The notes: generated by a model from the sequence alone, not told the origin. A stretch of DNA of 64,000 nt from Brevinematales bacterium (GCA_020059465.1 JAGVBZ010000008.1:62001-126000); one strand, 5' to 3'. Shown: positions 45,361 through 54,206, counted from the stretch's first letter. Program-made: numbers and translations.

Positions 45361-46077
45361 TTACCCCCCAATATCATTCAGTATCCGTTCGACCATCTTC
45401 GCGGGGTCGTCCGCCTCGGAGATCGGTCTGCCGACCACGATATAATCCGCGCCCAGCTCCGCCGCCATCCGAGGGGTCATCACGCGCTTCTGGTCGTCCC
45501 GTAGGGACTCCCTTCGGTCGTCTGTCCCTCCGGTATCGGGACGTATCCCCGGGGTGACCAGTTTCGCGCCGGGGAATTTCCGCTTCATCATCGCGATCTC
45601 GTGCGGCGAGCAGACAAACCCCCGCAGTCCTTCGGAATACCCCGACTCCGCGAGAGTTTCCACCATCTCGGCGGATGTTTTATCGATATGCAGCTCGTTC
45701 TTCAGGATATCGTCGTTCATACTCGTGAGCACGGTCACTCCCAGTATCAGCGGCGGTTTCGACAATCCGGCAATCCCGTCGAGCGCCCCGCGCACCATCT
45801 CGCGTCCGCCCATCAGGTGAATAGTGAACATATCCACCCCGAGCTTCGACACGGCCTCGCACGCCCCCTTGATCTGGTGGGGAATATCGAAGAACTTCAA
45901 GTCGAGGAAGACGCCCCTGCCCTTTTCTTTGATATACTCGATCGTCCGTTTGCCGTCCGCCGGGTAAAGAGTTGCGCCGACTTTGAATAGGACATCCAGT
46001 CCGCAGACCATATCGACCATTTTCTTCGCTTCGGGAAATTCGGGCATATCGAGGACAACGATTAACTTTGTCGCCAT
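45361..46077 (-). CDS. pyrF: Orotidine-5'-phosphate decarboxylase
   Basis: Converts OMP to UMP, the last step of de novo pyrimidine synthesis. The 238-residue protein has the catalytic DLKFFDIPHQIKG motif, GVTVLTSM, VCSPHEIAMM, VTPGIRPD and GADYIVVGRPISEADDPAK. It lies in a minus-strand run with pyrE, separated by a methyltransferase. Its 3' end is directly followed by the PIN-domain gene. Confidence 0.95.
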   Translation of the reverse strand: MATKLIVVLDMPEFPEAKKMVDMVCGLDVLFKVGATLYPADGKRTIEYIKEKGRGVFLDLKFFDIPHQIKGACEAVSKLGVDMFTIHLMGGREMVRGALDGIAGLSKPPLILGVTVLTSMNDDILKNELHIDKTSAEMVETLAESGYSEGLRGFVCSPHEIAMMKRKFPGAKLVTPGIRPDTGGTDDRRESLRDDQKRVMTPRMAAELGADYIVVGRPISEADDPAKMVERILNDIGG

Positions 46078-46085
46078 TTTTTACC

Positions 46086-46709
46086 TCACGGTTTACAGAT
46101 ATATAAAGAAGTATGTTCGTCGTACGGGACTTCGTTTACCCACTGAAACTCCTCGCGCATCTCCGCGATACCGTTCCGGGAAAAATCCGTGGAATCCGTC
46201 TTCTCGAACCAGTCGTAGAATTTATTTTTGAACGATCTCTTTCCGGTATAATCGATGATAACGACCTGTTTATTTGCGAGACGCCGCGCTTCACGGTACA
46301 TCATCCGGCGGTGTTCAGAATCCATACTGTGCGCGGTGTTCGCGATAAAAACAGCTTCGAAACTTTTATCATCGGCAGGCAAGCCTTCCGCGGCATCCCC
46401 CCAAAGGAACTGGATGAGCAGATTGGTGAAAGGATTTTTTTTCTTATGTTTATGACGGATATCGCGGGCGGCCGTGAGCATCTTATGCGAGGCGTCGACG
46501 CCGTTCACATCATACCCGCGTTCCGCGAGCGCGAGGCATAACGATCCGTTGCCGCACCCCATATCCAATACTTTATCTCCCGGGTTGAGTTCAAAATGCC
46601 GAATGTTCGCCTTGACAAGGGCGCGAAAATAATCCGCCTGACGTTTAAAGAATATCTTATATATTAATGCGGTCTGGTCATACCGATGTACCCGTTCGTC
46701 TAAAGTCAT
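46086..46709 (-). CDS. Class I SAM-dependent methyltransferase
   Basis: The 207-residue protein shows motif I VLDMGCGNGSLCLALAERGYDVNGVDAS and post-motifs AVFIANTAHSMD. Substrate unknown; a ubiquinone-like or small-molecule methylase is possible. The frame opens at 46754, but AAGGAG lies 6 bases before the ATG at 46709. It lies between pyrE and pyrF and is probably co-transcribed with them. Confidence 0.85.
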   Translation of the reverse strand: MTLDERVHRYDQTALIYKIFFKRQADYFRALVKANIRHFELNPGDKVLDMGCGNGSLCLALAERGYDVNGVDASHKMLTAARDIRHKHKKKNPFTNLLIQFLWGDAAEGLPADDKSFEAVFIANTAHSMDSEHRRMMYREARRLANKQVVIIDYTGKRSFKNKFYDWFEKTDSTDFSRNGIAEMREEFQWVNEVPYDEHTSLYICKP

Positions 46710-46753
46710 TTCATACTCCTTGAATCCGCGTCCGGTTGCCACCCGATTAATCA

Positions 46754-47353
46754 CTATTTCTGCGACACGCCCCTGCTGCCCGGTTTGACCGCCGGGGTTT
46801 TTCCCTCACGGCATAACGGACATTCCGACGGATCGTAGGAATTCGCCTTCACCGAGTGAAGCCATTCCGCGCGGATACCGAGCGACTCCGGCTCAGGCAT
46901 ATTCCGGTCGATCAGGCTCGCTACCCCCACAATTTCCGCGCCGGCCGAGGAAACCAGTTCCATCACTTCGCGCACGGATTTTCCGGTAGTGATCACATCC
47001 TCCGCGATCAGCACTTTCTCGTCCGGGCGGATCTCAAACCCGCGCCGCAATTGAAAGACTCCGTCCACCCGCTCGGCGAAAATCCCCCGCGCGTGAAGCA
47101 CTCTGGCGAGTTCGTACGCGATCACGATTCCGCCGAACGCCCCGCCGATCACGACATTGATCTTCACATCCGCGAGCATCCGCGCGAGCTTTTTCGCGGC
47201 AACATCCGCCATCTCGGGGTATTGCAGGAACTTCGCGCATTGGACATACCGGTCGCTGTGCAGTCCCGATGAAAGTATAAAATGCCCCGTGAGAAGGGCT
47301 TCAGATTGGTTGAGAAGGTCTTCAATTCCGATATCTTCTCTGATTTCTTTCAT
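46754..47353 (-). CDS. pyrE: Orotate phosphoribosyltransferase
   Basis: Adds phosphoribose to orotate to give OMP. The 199-residue protein has GHFILSSGLHSDRYVQC at the start (orotate-binding), and the PRPP loop VLIAEDVITTGKS (about residue 113). The shared product OMP links it functionally to pyrF nearby. AAAGAAGG-type site before the ATG. Confidence 0.95.
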   Translation of the reverse strand: MKEIREDIGIEDLLNQSEALLTGHFILSSGLHSDRYVQCAKFLQYPEMADVAAKKLARMLADVKINVVIGGAFGGIVIAYELARVLHARGIFAERVDGVFQLRRGFEIRPDEKVLIAEDVITTGKSVREVMELVSSAGAEIVGVASLIDRNMPEPESLGIRAEWLHSVKANSYDPSECPLCREGKTPAVKPGSRGVSQK

Positions 47354-47367
47354 TGCACCCCCCTTTC

Positions 47368-48072
47368 TTAAATATATTCTTTCAGTTTCTTTCGGATAAC
47401 ATCATAATTCTCCGGCACTTCGATATCCAGGAACGTACCCTCGCAGACATATCCGTAGAGCTTACCGAGCTTGGTAAGAAGCGGGAAAATGTCCTTTTCC
47501 AATGAGATACTCTCATGGGTCTGGATAAAATTCAGGGTCTGTTTATTGAATACATAGATACCGGTATTTACATAGGTGGTCGTATCCGGATTACCCCGCT
47601 GGATGAAACGGTGTATCTGCTTATTCTCGAGGAGTTCGACCGCGCCGTAACGTTCCGGGTGCTCGCTCGACTTCAGCGCAAGCGTCACAAATGCGTCGTG
47701 CGAGACATGGAACTGAAGCAGGTCGTACACCGGAACATCATGGAATGTATCGCCGTTGACGACAAGGAAAGTATCCTTCTCGATCATGTTTTCCGCGAGC
47801 TTAACGCTTCCCGCCGTACCGTGGAGAAACTCCTCGTCGGTATAACGGATTCTCAGTCCCCACGTTTTCCCGTTGGCAAAATAACTTTCGATCACCGGGC
47901 GCATATATCCGCATGAAAGAATAATATCGTCAATACCGTTCTTTTTCAGGAACAGGAGAACAAATTCCAGAAACGGCCTGGCGTTTACTATCGCCATGGG
48001 TTTCGGTGCGTCTCCCAACTGCGCGGACTTCAGGGTTCTGCCCATACCGCCCGCGAGCACTATCGCCTGCAT
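47368..48072 (-). CDS. Sugar-phosphate nucleotidyltransferase, HddC-like
   Basis: The 234-residue protein has the Rossmann-like NTP-transferase start AIVLAGGMGRTLKSAQLGDAPKPMAIVN and VVNGDTFHDV for the metal site. It resembles heptose-1-phosphate guanylyltransferase (HddC) and mannose-1-phosphate guanylyltransferases. The usual GGxGTRL loop reads GGMGRTL here, with the T and R exchanged; the LPKP-type lysine is kept (APKPM). The product would be an activated sugar for surface polysaccharide. Confidence 0.82.
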   Translation of the reverse strand: MQAIVLAGGMGRTLKSAQLGDAPKPMAIVNARPFLEFVLLFLKKNGIDDIILSCGYMRPVIESYFANGKTWGLRIRYTDEEFLHGTAGSVKLAENMIEKDTFLVVNGDTFHDVPVYDLLQFHVSHDAFVTLALKSSEHPERYGAVELLENKQIHRFIQRGNPDTTTYVNTGIYVFNKQTLNFIQTHESISLEKDIFPLLTKLGKLYGYVCEGTFLDIEVPENYDVIRKKLKEYI

Positions 48073-48114
48073 GATTCCTCCTATCGGCTCATGTATAACA
48101 ATTATATTACCGTA

Positions 48115-49212
48115 CTATATATTTTTCAATGTTTTAACCAAATACTCGCATTCTTCCATCGTGCCGAACGTGATCCGCCCGAAACGGTCGCCGTACCCGA
48201 ACTCGCCCAGCGTTCTGATGGAAATCCCCGCAGTTTCGAGCGCGGAAAGCACATCGGCGTATTTTTCGCCAAGATCGAGAAAAACGAAGTTCGCCCACGG
48301 GTCGGTGATTTTGTAGCCCAATTCCTTGAGCGAACTCACCAGAAAATCCCTGCTTTTCGCAGTCTCGCTGAACGTCATATCGAGAAACTCGTCGTCTCCG
48401 AAGGCCGCCGCCGCGCCGCCCTGCTGGACCGTACCCAGATTGAACGGGAGCCGGATCTTTTCGATCTGCTCGGCGAACTCCGGGCGCATGATTCCATACC
48501 CCACACGCAGTCCGGCAAGCCCGTAGCACTTCGAGAACGTATATGTCAGGACCAGGTTCGGATATTTTTCAAGGAGCGGTAAAGCGGTGTTTTCCAGCCC
48601 CGCGAATTGTATATAAGCCTCATCGAGAATTACCGGAATATTCTCCGGTATCCTCGACATGAACTCGTCGATTTTATCGGGTTTATGAAAGGTCGAAGTC
48701 GGATTGTCGGGGTTCGCAAAAATGACCGCTTTGGTATCGGCGGAAATCGCGGAGTCCGCGAGCGACTCTAATTCGACGGAATAATCCTCGTCCCTGAGCG
48801 AAAACACCGGGGTTGCGCCCTTCGGGATTGTCAGGAGCTTGTACAGTATAAAACTGTTAGCGGGAATGACCACTCTGCTTCCTTCGGTCACAAACGCCGA
48901 TAGAAGCATATTGATTATCTCGCCGGATCCGTCGCCGAAAACGAACTGTTCCGGTGCTAATGTGATCCCGCGCCGTTTCCAGAACGATACCGCCGCCTCT
49001 CTGACTGTTTTCATTTTCGAATCGGGGTATATCGAAAGACCGCCAGATACCGCCTCGGCAATCGCGAGCACCGCCTTCGGGGATGTTCCCCAACGGTTTT
49101 CGTTCGACGCGAGCTTGATCATCCTGCCGGATTTTGATTTAGCCGGCATACGTCCCGCCTGATAGGTTCCGAGTGTCAGAACCTCCCGGCGGATCGACTT
49201 TATTGCTTCCAT
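48115..49212 (-). CDS. hisC: Histidinol-phosphate aminotransferase
   Basis: PLP enzyme of histidine synthesis. The 365-residue protein shows KLASNENRWGTSPKA, YPDSKMKTVREAA, FANPDNPTSTF, VILDEAYIQF and the PLP-lysine motif TFSKCYGLAGLRVGYGI. The frame opens at a TTG (49227), but AAGGA precedes the ATG at 49212. NPDNPTS replaces the common NPNNPTG. Class I/II aminotransferases with other substrates are possible alternatives; hisZ at 14.9 kb shows the organism has histidine synthesis. Confidence 0.88.
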   Translation of the reverse strand: MEAIKSIRREVLTLGTYQAGRMPAKSKSGRMIKLASNENRWGTSPKAVLAIAEAVSGGLSIYPDSKMKTVREAAVSFWKRRGITLAPEQFVFGDGSGEIINMLLSAFVTEGSRVVIPANSFILYKLLTIPKGATPVFSLRDEDYSVELESLADSAISADTKAVIFANPDNPTSTFHKPDKIDEFMSRIPENIPVILDEAYIQFAGLENTALPLLEKYPNLVLTYTFSKCYGLAGLRVGYGIMRPEFAEQIEKIRLPFNLGTVQQGGAAAAFGDDEFLDMTFSETAKSRDFLVSSLKELGYKITDPWANFVFLDLGEKYADVLSALETAGISIRTLGEFGYGDRFGRITFGTMEECEYLVKTLKNI

Positions 49213-49230
49213 GTTATTTTCCTTCAATGA

Positions 49231-49932
49231 TTAACCTACCCATTCGGCGATCGATTCGAACAATCCGCGCCCGTCGACAGAACCCATCTCGGTCTCGCTC
49301 GCGCGTTCGGGATGCGGCATCATTCCGAGTACGTTCTTTTTATCGTTGAAAATGCCCGCGATGGACAAAGATGCCCCGTTAGGATTGGTGGTATCGTCCA
49401 CATTGCCCCCGGCGTCGCAGTACTGGAACGCGATCAGGTCATGGTCGAGCGCGTATTTCATGTCGTCGCCCTCGAGGAAGAAATTTCCTTCCGCGTGCGC
49501 AATGGGTATCCTGACAATCTGCCCTTTGTGGTATTTCGCGGTAAACGGCGAATCTGCGGTTACCACCTTCAGATGCTGGTGGCGGCACAGAAAATGGACG
49601 ATCTTATTCCGGAGGAACGCCCCGCGAATCATCCCCGCCTCTGCGAGCACTTGAAACCCGTTGCATATACCCAATACCGGCTTTCCGCTATCTGCATGCT
49701 TCACGACCGATTTCATCACCGGCGAGAAGCGCGCGATCGCGCCCGCGCGCAGATGGTCGCCGTAGGAGAATCCCCCCGGTATGATGACCACATCCAGATC
49801 GTCGATATCCGACTCCGTATGCCATACATAACGGACATCCTTATATAATACTTCCTCTATCACCCAAAAGGCGTCACGGTCGCAGTTTGTACCCGGGAAC
49901 ACGATGACACCGAATTTCAGCTTCGGCACCAA
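49231..49932 (-). CDS. purQ: FGAM synthase glutaminase subunit PurQ
   Basis: Supplies ammonia to PurL in purine synthesis. The 233-residue protein has FPGTNCDRDA at the start, IPGGFSYGDHLRAGAIA, the nucleophile in GICNGFQVL and MMPHPERA for the His/Glu dyad. A GTG start at 49932 has AGGAGG 5 bases upstream. purS and purL are not seen here. Confidence 0.96.
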   Translation of the reverse strand: MVPKLKFGVIVFPGTNCDRDAFWVIEEVLYKDVRYVWHTESDIDDLDVVIIPGGFSYGDHLRAGAIARFSPVMKSVVKHADSGKPVLGICNGFQVLAEAGMIRGAFLRNKIVHFLCRHQHLKVVTADSPFTAKYHKGQIVRIPIAHAEGNFFLEGDDMKYALDHDLIAFQYCDAGGNVDDTTNPNGASLSIAGIFNDKKNVLGMMPHPERASETEMGSVDGRGLFESIAEWVG

Positions 49933-50046
49933 ATCCTCCTTTATCCTGTTCTCGCTTTCTCGATAGGATAATCTCGCAATGATTATAATGGAAAACCGCT
50001 AAAAAATAAAGAATTTTGATTCTACTTTTAGAAACACGCCTATTAT

Positions 50047-50075
50047 TTGAAATATCTTGAAAGAGACGCTAAAAT
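50047..50075 (+). promoter_or_regulatory. dnaN promoter
   Basis: TTGAAA (50047-50052), 17-base spacer, TAAAAT (50070-50075), 36 bases before the ATG at 50112. Confidence 0.5.
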
Positions 50076-50111
50076 ACTATGCTGACAATCGATATTTAGG
50101 TGAGGGATCGT

Positions 50112-51236
50112 ATGAAGTTTACGGTAAACAAGGACGAGTTTATCAGGCATTTGGGGATCGCGGATTCGATTATCAATGTTAAATCGCCGCTTGCGATACT
50201 ATTGAATGTGTATATCGAGGCGATCGACGACGGAACGATAATCATCCTTTCATACAACGGCGAGAACGGCGTAAAAGTCGAGTCGACCGGGGTAGTGGAA
50301 TCTTCCGGCAAGATCAACCTCCTCTCGAAGAAACTCCTTGAAGTCATCCGTAAACTGCCCGGTGAAAAAATCGTATTCGAGAGCAAGACCGATAACGAGA
50401 CCGAGATCGTGATTCACCCTCACGAAAGCGAAAACCCCGTGTTCCATCTGAACGGAGTTGCCGCAGACACGTATCCCACGTTCAACGAATTCAACTGGCA
50501 GAACTATATCAAGATCGCGCAGGAAACCCTCGAAGAACTCATCAAGTCCACCGAGTTCGCCGTTTCGACCGATATCGCGAAGAGCGCGTTTACCGGGACA
50601 TATATCGAGGAGGCTGTGGACGGACTATTATCGTTCGTGACCACCGACGGGAAACGCCTATCGGTTATCACCCGCGATTATGAGGAAAAAACCGGGACTA
50701 TCGAGACCGGAGTCATCGTGCCGCAGAAAATATTCAAGACTATCCTCGAATCACTTGGAACGGGCGATACGCTTTTCTCAGTCCATAACAATCAGGCGTT
50801 CTTTAAGATCGGCAACGTCTATATCTTTACCAACCTTGTGGAGGGAAAATTTCCGAACTATAAGGACGTTATACCCGCCGAGAGAATCAACGTTGTGGAA
50901 ATCGAGAGCGGCGCGTTATCCTCCGCGATCGATACCGTATCGGTGATGAGCGACCCCGACTCCGGTAAGACCAAGATCGAGGTGCAGGAAGATAAGATGA
51001 CCATCTCCACCCAGCACCCGTTGTACGGTACGTCCCAGCAATCGGTCAAGATCGACTACTCCGGCACATCGATCACCATCGCAATCAGCTACCGCTCCCT
51101 TCTCGACTTCCTTAAGGTTGTGCCGGGCAAGACTATCCAGATGATCATCAACTCGCAGAGCAGCCCGCTTCTACTGAAGACCGAAAAGGACGAGAATTTC
51201 CTGTATATCACCATGCCGATGAAAATCAACGAGTAA
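50112..51236 (+). CDS. dnaN: DNA polymerase III sliding clamp
   Basis: The 374-residue protein has three repeated clamp domains; recognisable parts are MKFTVNKDEFIRHLGIADSIIN, ILLNVYIEA, STEFAVSTDIAKSAFTGTYIE, and LLLKTEKDENFLYITMPMKIN at the end (the family's C-terminal MPMR/ML). It makes the polymerase processive and recruits repair factors. The usual neighbours dnaA, recF and gyrB are absent, so this is not a canonical origin region. GTG 50100 is in frame but ATG 50112 begins the conserved MKF. Confidence 0.95.
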   Translation: MKFTVNKDEFIRHLGIADSIINVKSPLAILLNVYIEAIDDGTIIILSYNGENGVKVESTGVVESSGKINLLSKKLLEVIRKLPGEKIVFESKTDNETEIVIHPHESENPVFHLNGVAADTYPTFNEFNWQNYIKIAQETLEELIKSTEFAVSTDIAKSAFTGTYIEEAVDGLLSFVTTDGKRLSVITRDYEEKTGTIETGVIVPQKIFKTILESLGTGDTLFSVHNNQAFFKIGNVYIFTNLVEGKFPNYKDVIPAERINVVEIESGALSSAIDTVSVMSDPDSGKTKIEVQEDKMTISTQHPLYGTSQQSVKIDYSGTSITIAISYRSLLDFLKVVPGKTIQMIINSQSSPLLLKTEKDENFLYITMPMKINE

Positions 51237-51349
51237 TGCAAGACTCCCGCACGATAATCTTATGCAGACAAGACTCCCAAGCTGTTTTAAACTTACATAA
51301 AACTTGCGTAAAATCAAGTTTTGGTTTATTTTATCAGAAAGGGGGAATC

Positions 51350-52822
51350 ATGATGAGATTGAAAATACTCGTAATACTTTTATTTTTCTGCACTACCTCG
51401 CACCCGCTCTACGCCCAGAACGTAAAAAAGATGAAACTCATTCTCGGACAGCCTATCGATCAGAGCGCCGGGAAAAGCGCGGCCGCCGATAAAATCAATG
51501 TTCTGCTCTATCGCACCGTGTATAATTTCACAGCCATCGTGCCGTTCCTCGATGTTCTCGAACCGGCGGCGGCTACCAATCTGCCGATCAGGGAGAATAA
51601 TATGGAGACGGTCGCGGTAAACAATCAATCCGATTTCATTGTCTATTGGAGCTATAAAATCTCCGGGTCTCAGAATAACCCGCAGGCGGAAATCCGTCAG
51701 ATGGTATGGTCGCTCGGGGCAGGGAAAATCGTACAGGAGAAAGTATATACCACAAAATTAGATGTTACGCTGATTGATACGATCGACCTGATGCTCGAGG
51801 ATATTCTGAAACCGGTGCTGAACCTCGGCAGTATCAAGACCGCGTTCCTGCATTTCCAGAACTTCCAGATCGGAAAGGAAACCTACGATCTTTGGATCAA
51901 CTCAAAGTACATCTCCCGTATCGAAGGGGACAATTTCGGGCAGAAAATGAAAGTGCTCGCCGATCAGGTTTATCGGATTGAACTGAAACAGGGATTCAAA
52001 GAAGTGACAAACTTTACGGTGCATGTATTACCCGGCGAAGCGGCGTCTATCAGCTATAAAGCGGTGGCAGCAGTGAAGCTCCTGCCGTTCGAGGGCAAAG
52101 ATGCGTTCAAGCAGTACCTCGCCTTATTCGATAAACATGTCATGCTCGAGGGAGACGTATGGAGCGGAATCCCCGCCGGGAAGGAGTATTTATTCGAGTT
52201 GTACGAGCTTCCCACAAATCAAATCGCGAAAAAGGCGTTTTATCTATCCGACGGAATGGTAAAGGAAATCAATGTCAACCTGAAAGCTTTCCCGCGTTTT
52301 TATACATCCCTGGGATTTGCCTACCATTTCGAGCATTTTACCGGATCGGACGGACTGGATAAAAACACCGGATCCGCAGATATCAGCTTCAATGCCTCCT
52401 ACTTTCTCACTCCAGCCTTCTGGGCGGGAATGTACTTCGATTACAGTTCGGGAAATGGATTGGATCTGAATATTATCGGGAAAATTCAAAATTCTGCCTA
52501 TATGGCGGGATTGGAAGCAGGCTACCTTCTTCTCGGGGATCAAAGGGAAGCGGTAAAATTCGGCGCCGGAATTCATCTGGGGTACAGTTTTTTTGATATT
52601 CAAATGAGTTCCGATAATGTGAAACTCTACGAGAGCCAGAATATAAACGTCGGACTCTTTCTCAATCTGAATATTTCATGGGTACAGCTCAGATTATACG
52701 TCATTTCCGGCATGAAGAGCCTCCAGCTTCAGTATGTGAATTACGTTCAGGGAGTCAATGCCGATATAACATCTGACGTGATAGTCAGAATAAATTTCGC
52801 TCTGCAGGTCCCCCTCTTTTAA
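51350..52822 (+). CDS. Secreted protein with PEGA-like and beta-barrel-like parts
   Basis: The 490-residue product starts with a signal peptide (MMRLKILVILLFFCTTSHPLYAQ). The middle contains a PEGA-like domain (ETYDLWINSKYISRIEGDN...KQGFKEVTNFTVHVLPGEAASI). From about residue 310 alternating amphipathic strands end in VIVRINFALQVPLF, with a terminal Phe as in outer-membrane barrels. The frame extends upstream to the dnaN stop, but GGGGG lies 4 bases before ATG 51350. Function unknown; a strong terminator follows. Confidence 0.75.
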   Translation: MMRLKILVILLFFCTTSHPLYAQNVKKMKLILGQPIDQSAGKSAAADKINVLLYRTVYNFTAIVPFLDVLEPAAATNLPIRENNMETVAVNNQSDFIVYWSYKISGSQNNPQAEIRQMVWSLGAGKIVQEKVYTTKLDVTLIDTIDLMLEDILKPVLNLGSIKTAFLHFQNFQIGKETYDLWINSKYISRIEGDNFGQKMKVLADQVYRIELKQGFKEVTNFTVHVLPGEAASISYKAVAAVKLLPFEGKDAFKQYLALFDKHVMLEGDVWSGIPAGKEYLFELYELPTNQIAKKAFYLSDGMVKEINVNLKAFPRFYTSLGFAYHFEHFTGSDGLDKNTGSADISFNASYFLTPAFWAGMYFDYSSGNGLDLNIIGKIQNSAYMAGLEAGYLLLGDQREAVKFGAGIHLGYSFFDIQMSSDNVKLYESQNINVGLFLNLNISWVQLRLYVISGMKSLQLQYVNYVQGVNADITSDVIVRINFALQVPLF

Positions 52823-52840
52823 CCCGCTGAAAAAAATTAT

Positions 52841-52880
52841 ACACCCCGTACCGATTGACGGTATGGGGTGTTTCTATTTC
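52841..52880 (+). terminator. Strong terminator after the 51.4-kb gene
   Basis: ACACCCCGTACC (52841-52852) pairs with GGTATGGGGTGT (52860-52871) with one G-U pair, then T-rich sequence follows. Confidence 0.85.
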
Positions 52881-52913
52881 TTTACTATACATACAATAAT
52901 ATAATATGTTACT

Positions 52914-52930
52914 TTGGCATATATCTTGCG
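52914..52930 (+). promoter_or_regulatory. Sigma-54-like promoter of a small Cys protein
   Basis: TTGGCATATATCTTGCG has the sigma-54 invariant GG (52916-52917) and GC (52928-52929) exactly 10 bases apart, within TTGGCA and CTTGC boxes. The start codon is about 48 bases downstream. The preceding gene ends in a strong terminator, so this would be an independent transcript. Confidence 0.55.
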
Positions 52931-52977
52931 TAATATATATGTGTGTGAAGAGTTACGACAGGAGACGGAGGCGGAAT

Positions 52978-53211
52978 ATGGCTCAGTGTACTTTTTTGGA
53001 TCGATGCCGGAACAGTTTTTTCAGTTCCGAGTTAGCGGAAGACAGGATTATGACCAATATAATAAAATCAGATTTCTGTATGCATGCCGCTCAATCGTGC
53101 GCGCGTTTGAAGTTATACAAGAAACTCGGCGAAACGGGAGTACCGTCCGATTTTTATCCTTACCAGAGAGAAGACGCGAATAAGTTGATCGATAAAAACA
53201 GCCCAACCTAA
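52978..53211 (+). CDS. Small cysteine-containing protein, unknown
   Basis: The 77-residue product has four cysteines: a CTFLDRC pair near the N-terminus, then CMHAAQSC, followed by the conserved-looking ARLKLYKKLGETGVPSDFYPYQREDA. I recall similar short proteins with a C-x5-C pair and a KALG-x-x-x-VPxDLxPNQ tail in anaerobes; their function is undescribed to my knowledge. A metal or Fe-S site is possible. GGAGGCGG precedes the ATG. A second reading frame overlaps but is a shadow. Confidence 0.72.
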   Translation: MAQCTFLDRCRNSFFSSELAEDRIMTNIIKSDFCMHAAQSCARLKLYKKLGETGVPSDFYPYQREDANKLIDKNSPT

Positions 53212-53246
53212 CCTTTCTTATACAACCTTCCAACCCCCAACCCTAT

Positions 53247-53278
53247 GAAAGCAGGCATCATGCCTGCTTTCTTTTTTT
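53247..53278 (+). terminator. Terminator of the small Cys-protein gene
   Basis: GAAAGCAGGC (53247-53256) and GCCTGCTTTC (53262-53271) form a perfect stem with 5-base loop followed by seven T. Confidence 0.9.
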
Positions 53279-53286
53279 ATGAAAAC

Positions 53287-53315
53287 TTGCGTGTCTCGTG
53301 TTTTTATTTTATCTT
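53287..53315 (+). promoter_or_regulatory. Possible promoter of the 53.4-kb gene
   Basis: TTGCGT (53287-53292), 17-base spacer and TATCTT (53310-53315), leaving a leader of about 95 bases with no obvious structure. Confidence 0.4.
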
Positions 53316-53411
53316 ATTGCATGGCAGAATCTGTCAAGGAGCGGCATCCCGTGTTATCTCTCGAAAGTTTCGGGCATTTTGCCAACTCATAAATATCCAG
53401 GAGGATTTAAT

Positions 53412-54155
53412 ATGAAGAAGAGTATGCTATTTACGATTACTGCATTAGCGTTTCTCGGAATGAATACCTTACACGCAGGCGAAGTCTCGGGGGGAATATT
53501 CCGTATCGGGGGTTATTTCGGGTACAATCCCCAGCCCGCGCTGAACACTGCCATCAAGGCGGCGGGGTATGAAGACCTGACCGGAATGTCTTACGGTATG
53601 TCGATCGGGGGCGGCGGATTGGCCGGAAACTTCTACTTCGGCGGATGGGGCACTGTCATAAACTCCTCCGAGGTGAAAAAATCCGCGGCGTCCGACAGGA
53701 CTATGTCATACGGCGGCGGATTCGGCGGGTTTGAATTCGGTTATGCGGCGGTCTATTCGGACGGGTTTTTGCTCATGCCTTCGGTATCATTCCTTTGGGG
53801 CGGATACGGAATGTCGTTCCAGACCAATCTATCATTTGCGCAATACCTGAACAACCCTGTGGAATACAACCCCGGGATCGGGTCGTCGATTTTCAGCATC
53901 GCCGCAGGTATTACAACAGGAATTATGTTCGCTGACAGGGTTGGATTTCTTGTTCGGCTGAATTATATCTATACACCTGTTCTTTCATGGGAGGGCGCTG
54001 TTTTCACGGGCGCACCCGAATACAACCAGCATTCCCTGTTTGTCTCGATCGAGATGGCGTTCGGTACACTGATGAAGGGGAAAGATATTTCTAAGGAAAT
54101 TAACGCCGACGATCTGCCCAGCGGGCTTCCCGGTGACGACGACTATATCCAGTAG
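53412..54155 (+). CDS. Secreted Gly-rich beta-structured protein
   Basis: I do not recognise this 247-residue protein. A signal peptide (MKKSMLFTITALAFLGMNTLHAG) precedes a glycine-rich, strand-forming region (SIGGGGLAGNFYFGGWG, SYGGGFGGFEFGYAAVYSDG), consistent with a small outer-membrane barrel, but the C-terminus is acidic (DDLPSGLPGDDDYIQ) rather than aromatic. AGGAGG fits the ATG at 53412. A terminator follows. Confidence 0.72.
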   Translation: MKKSMLFTITALAFLGMNTLHAGEVSGGIFRIGGYFGYNPQPALNTAIKAAGYEDLTGMSYGMSIGGGGLAGNFYFGGWGTVINSSEVKKSAASDRTMSYGGGFGGFEFGYAAVYSDGFLLMPSVSFLWGGYGMSFQTNLSFAQYLNNPVEYNPGIGSSIFSIAAGITTGIMFADRVGFLVRLNYIYTPVLSWEGAVFTGAPEYNQHSLFVSIEMAFGTLMKGKDISKEINADDLPSGLPGDDDYIQ

Positions 54156-54173
54156 AAATCGAATGTTTCTATA

Positions 54174-54206
54174 AAGAAGGGGGGCATGTCTCCCCTTCTT
54201 TTTTTG
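54174..54206 (+). terminator. Terminator of the 53.4-kb gene
   Basis: AAGAAGGGG (54174-54182) and CCCCTTCTT (54192-54200) pair, followed by T-run into the convergent gene's stop. Confidence 0.85.

Noticed and set aside
50040-50112. Region before dnaN considered as a replication origin
   Set aside because: There is no dnaA, no cluster of DnaA boxes and no recF or gyrB; only a promoter is visible.
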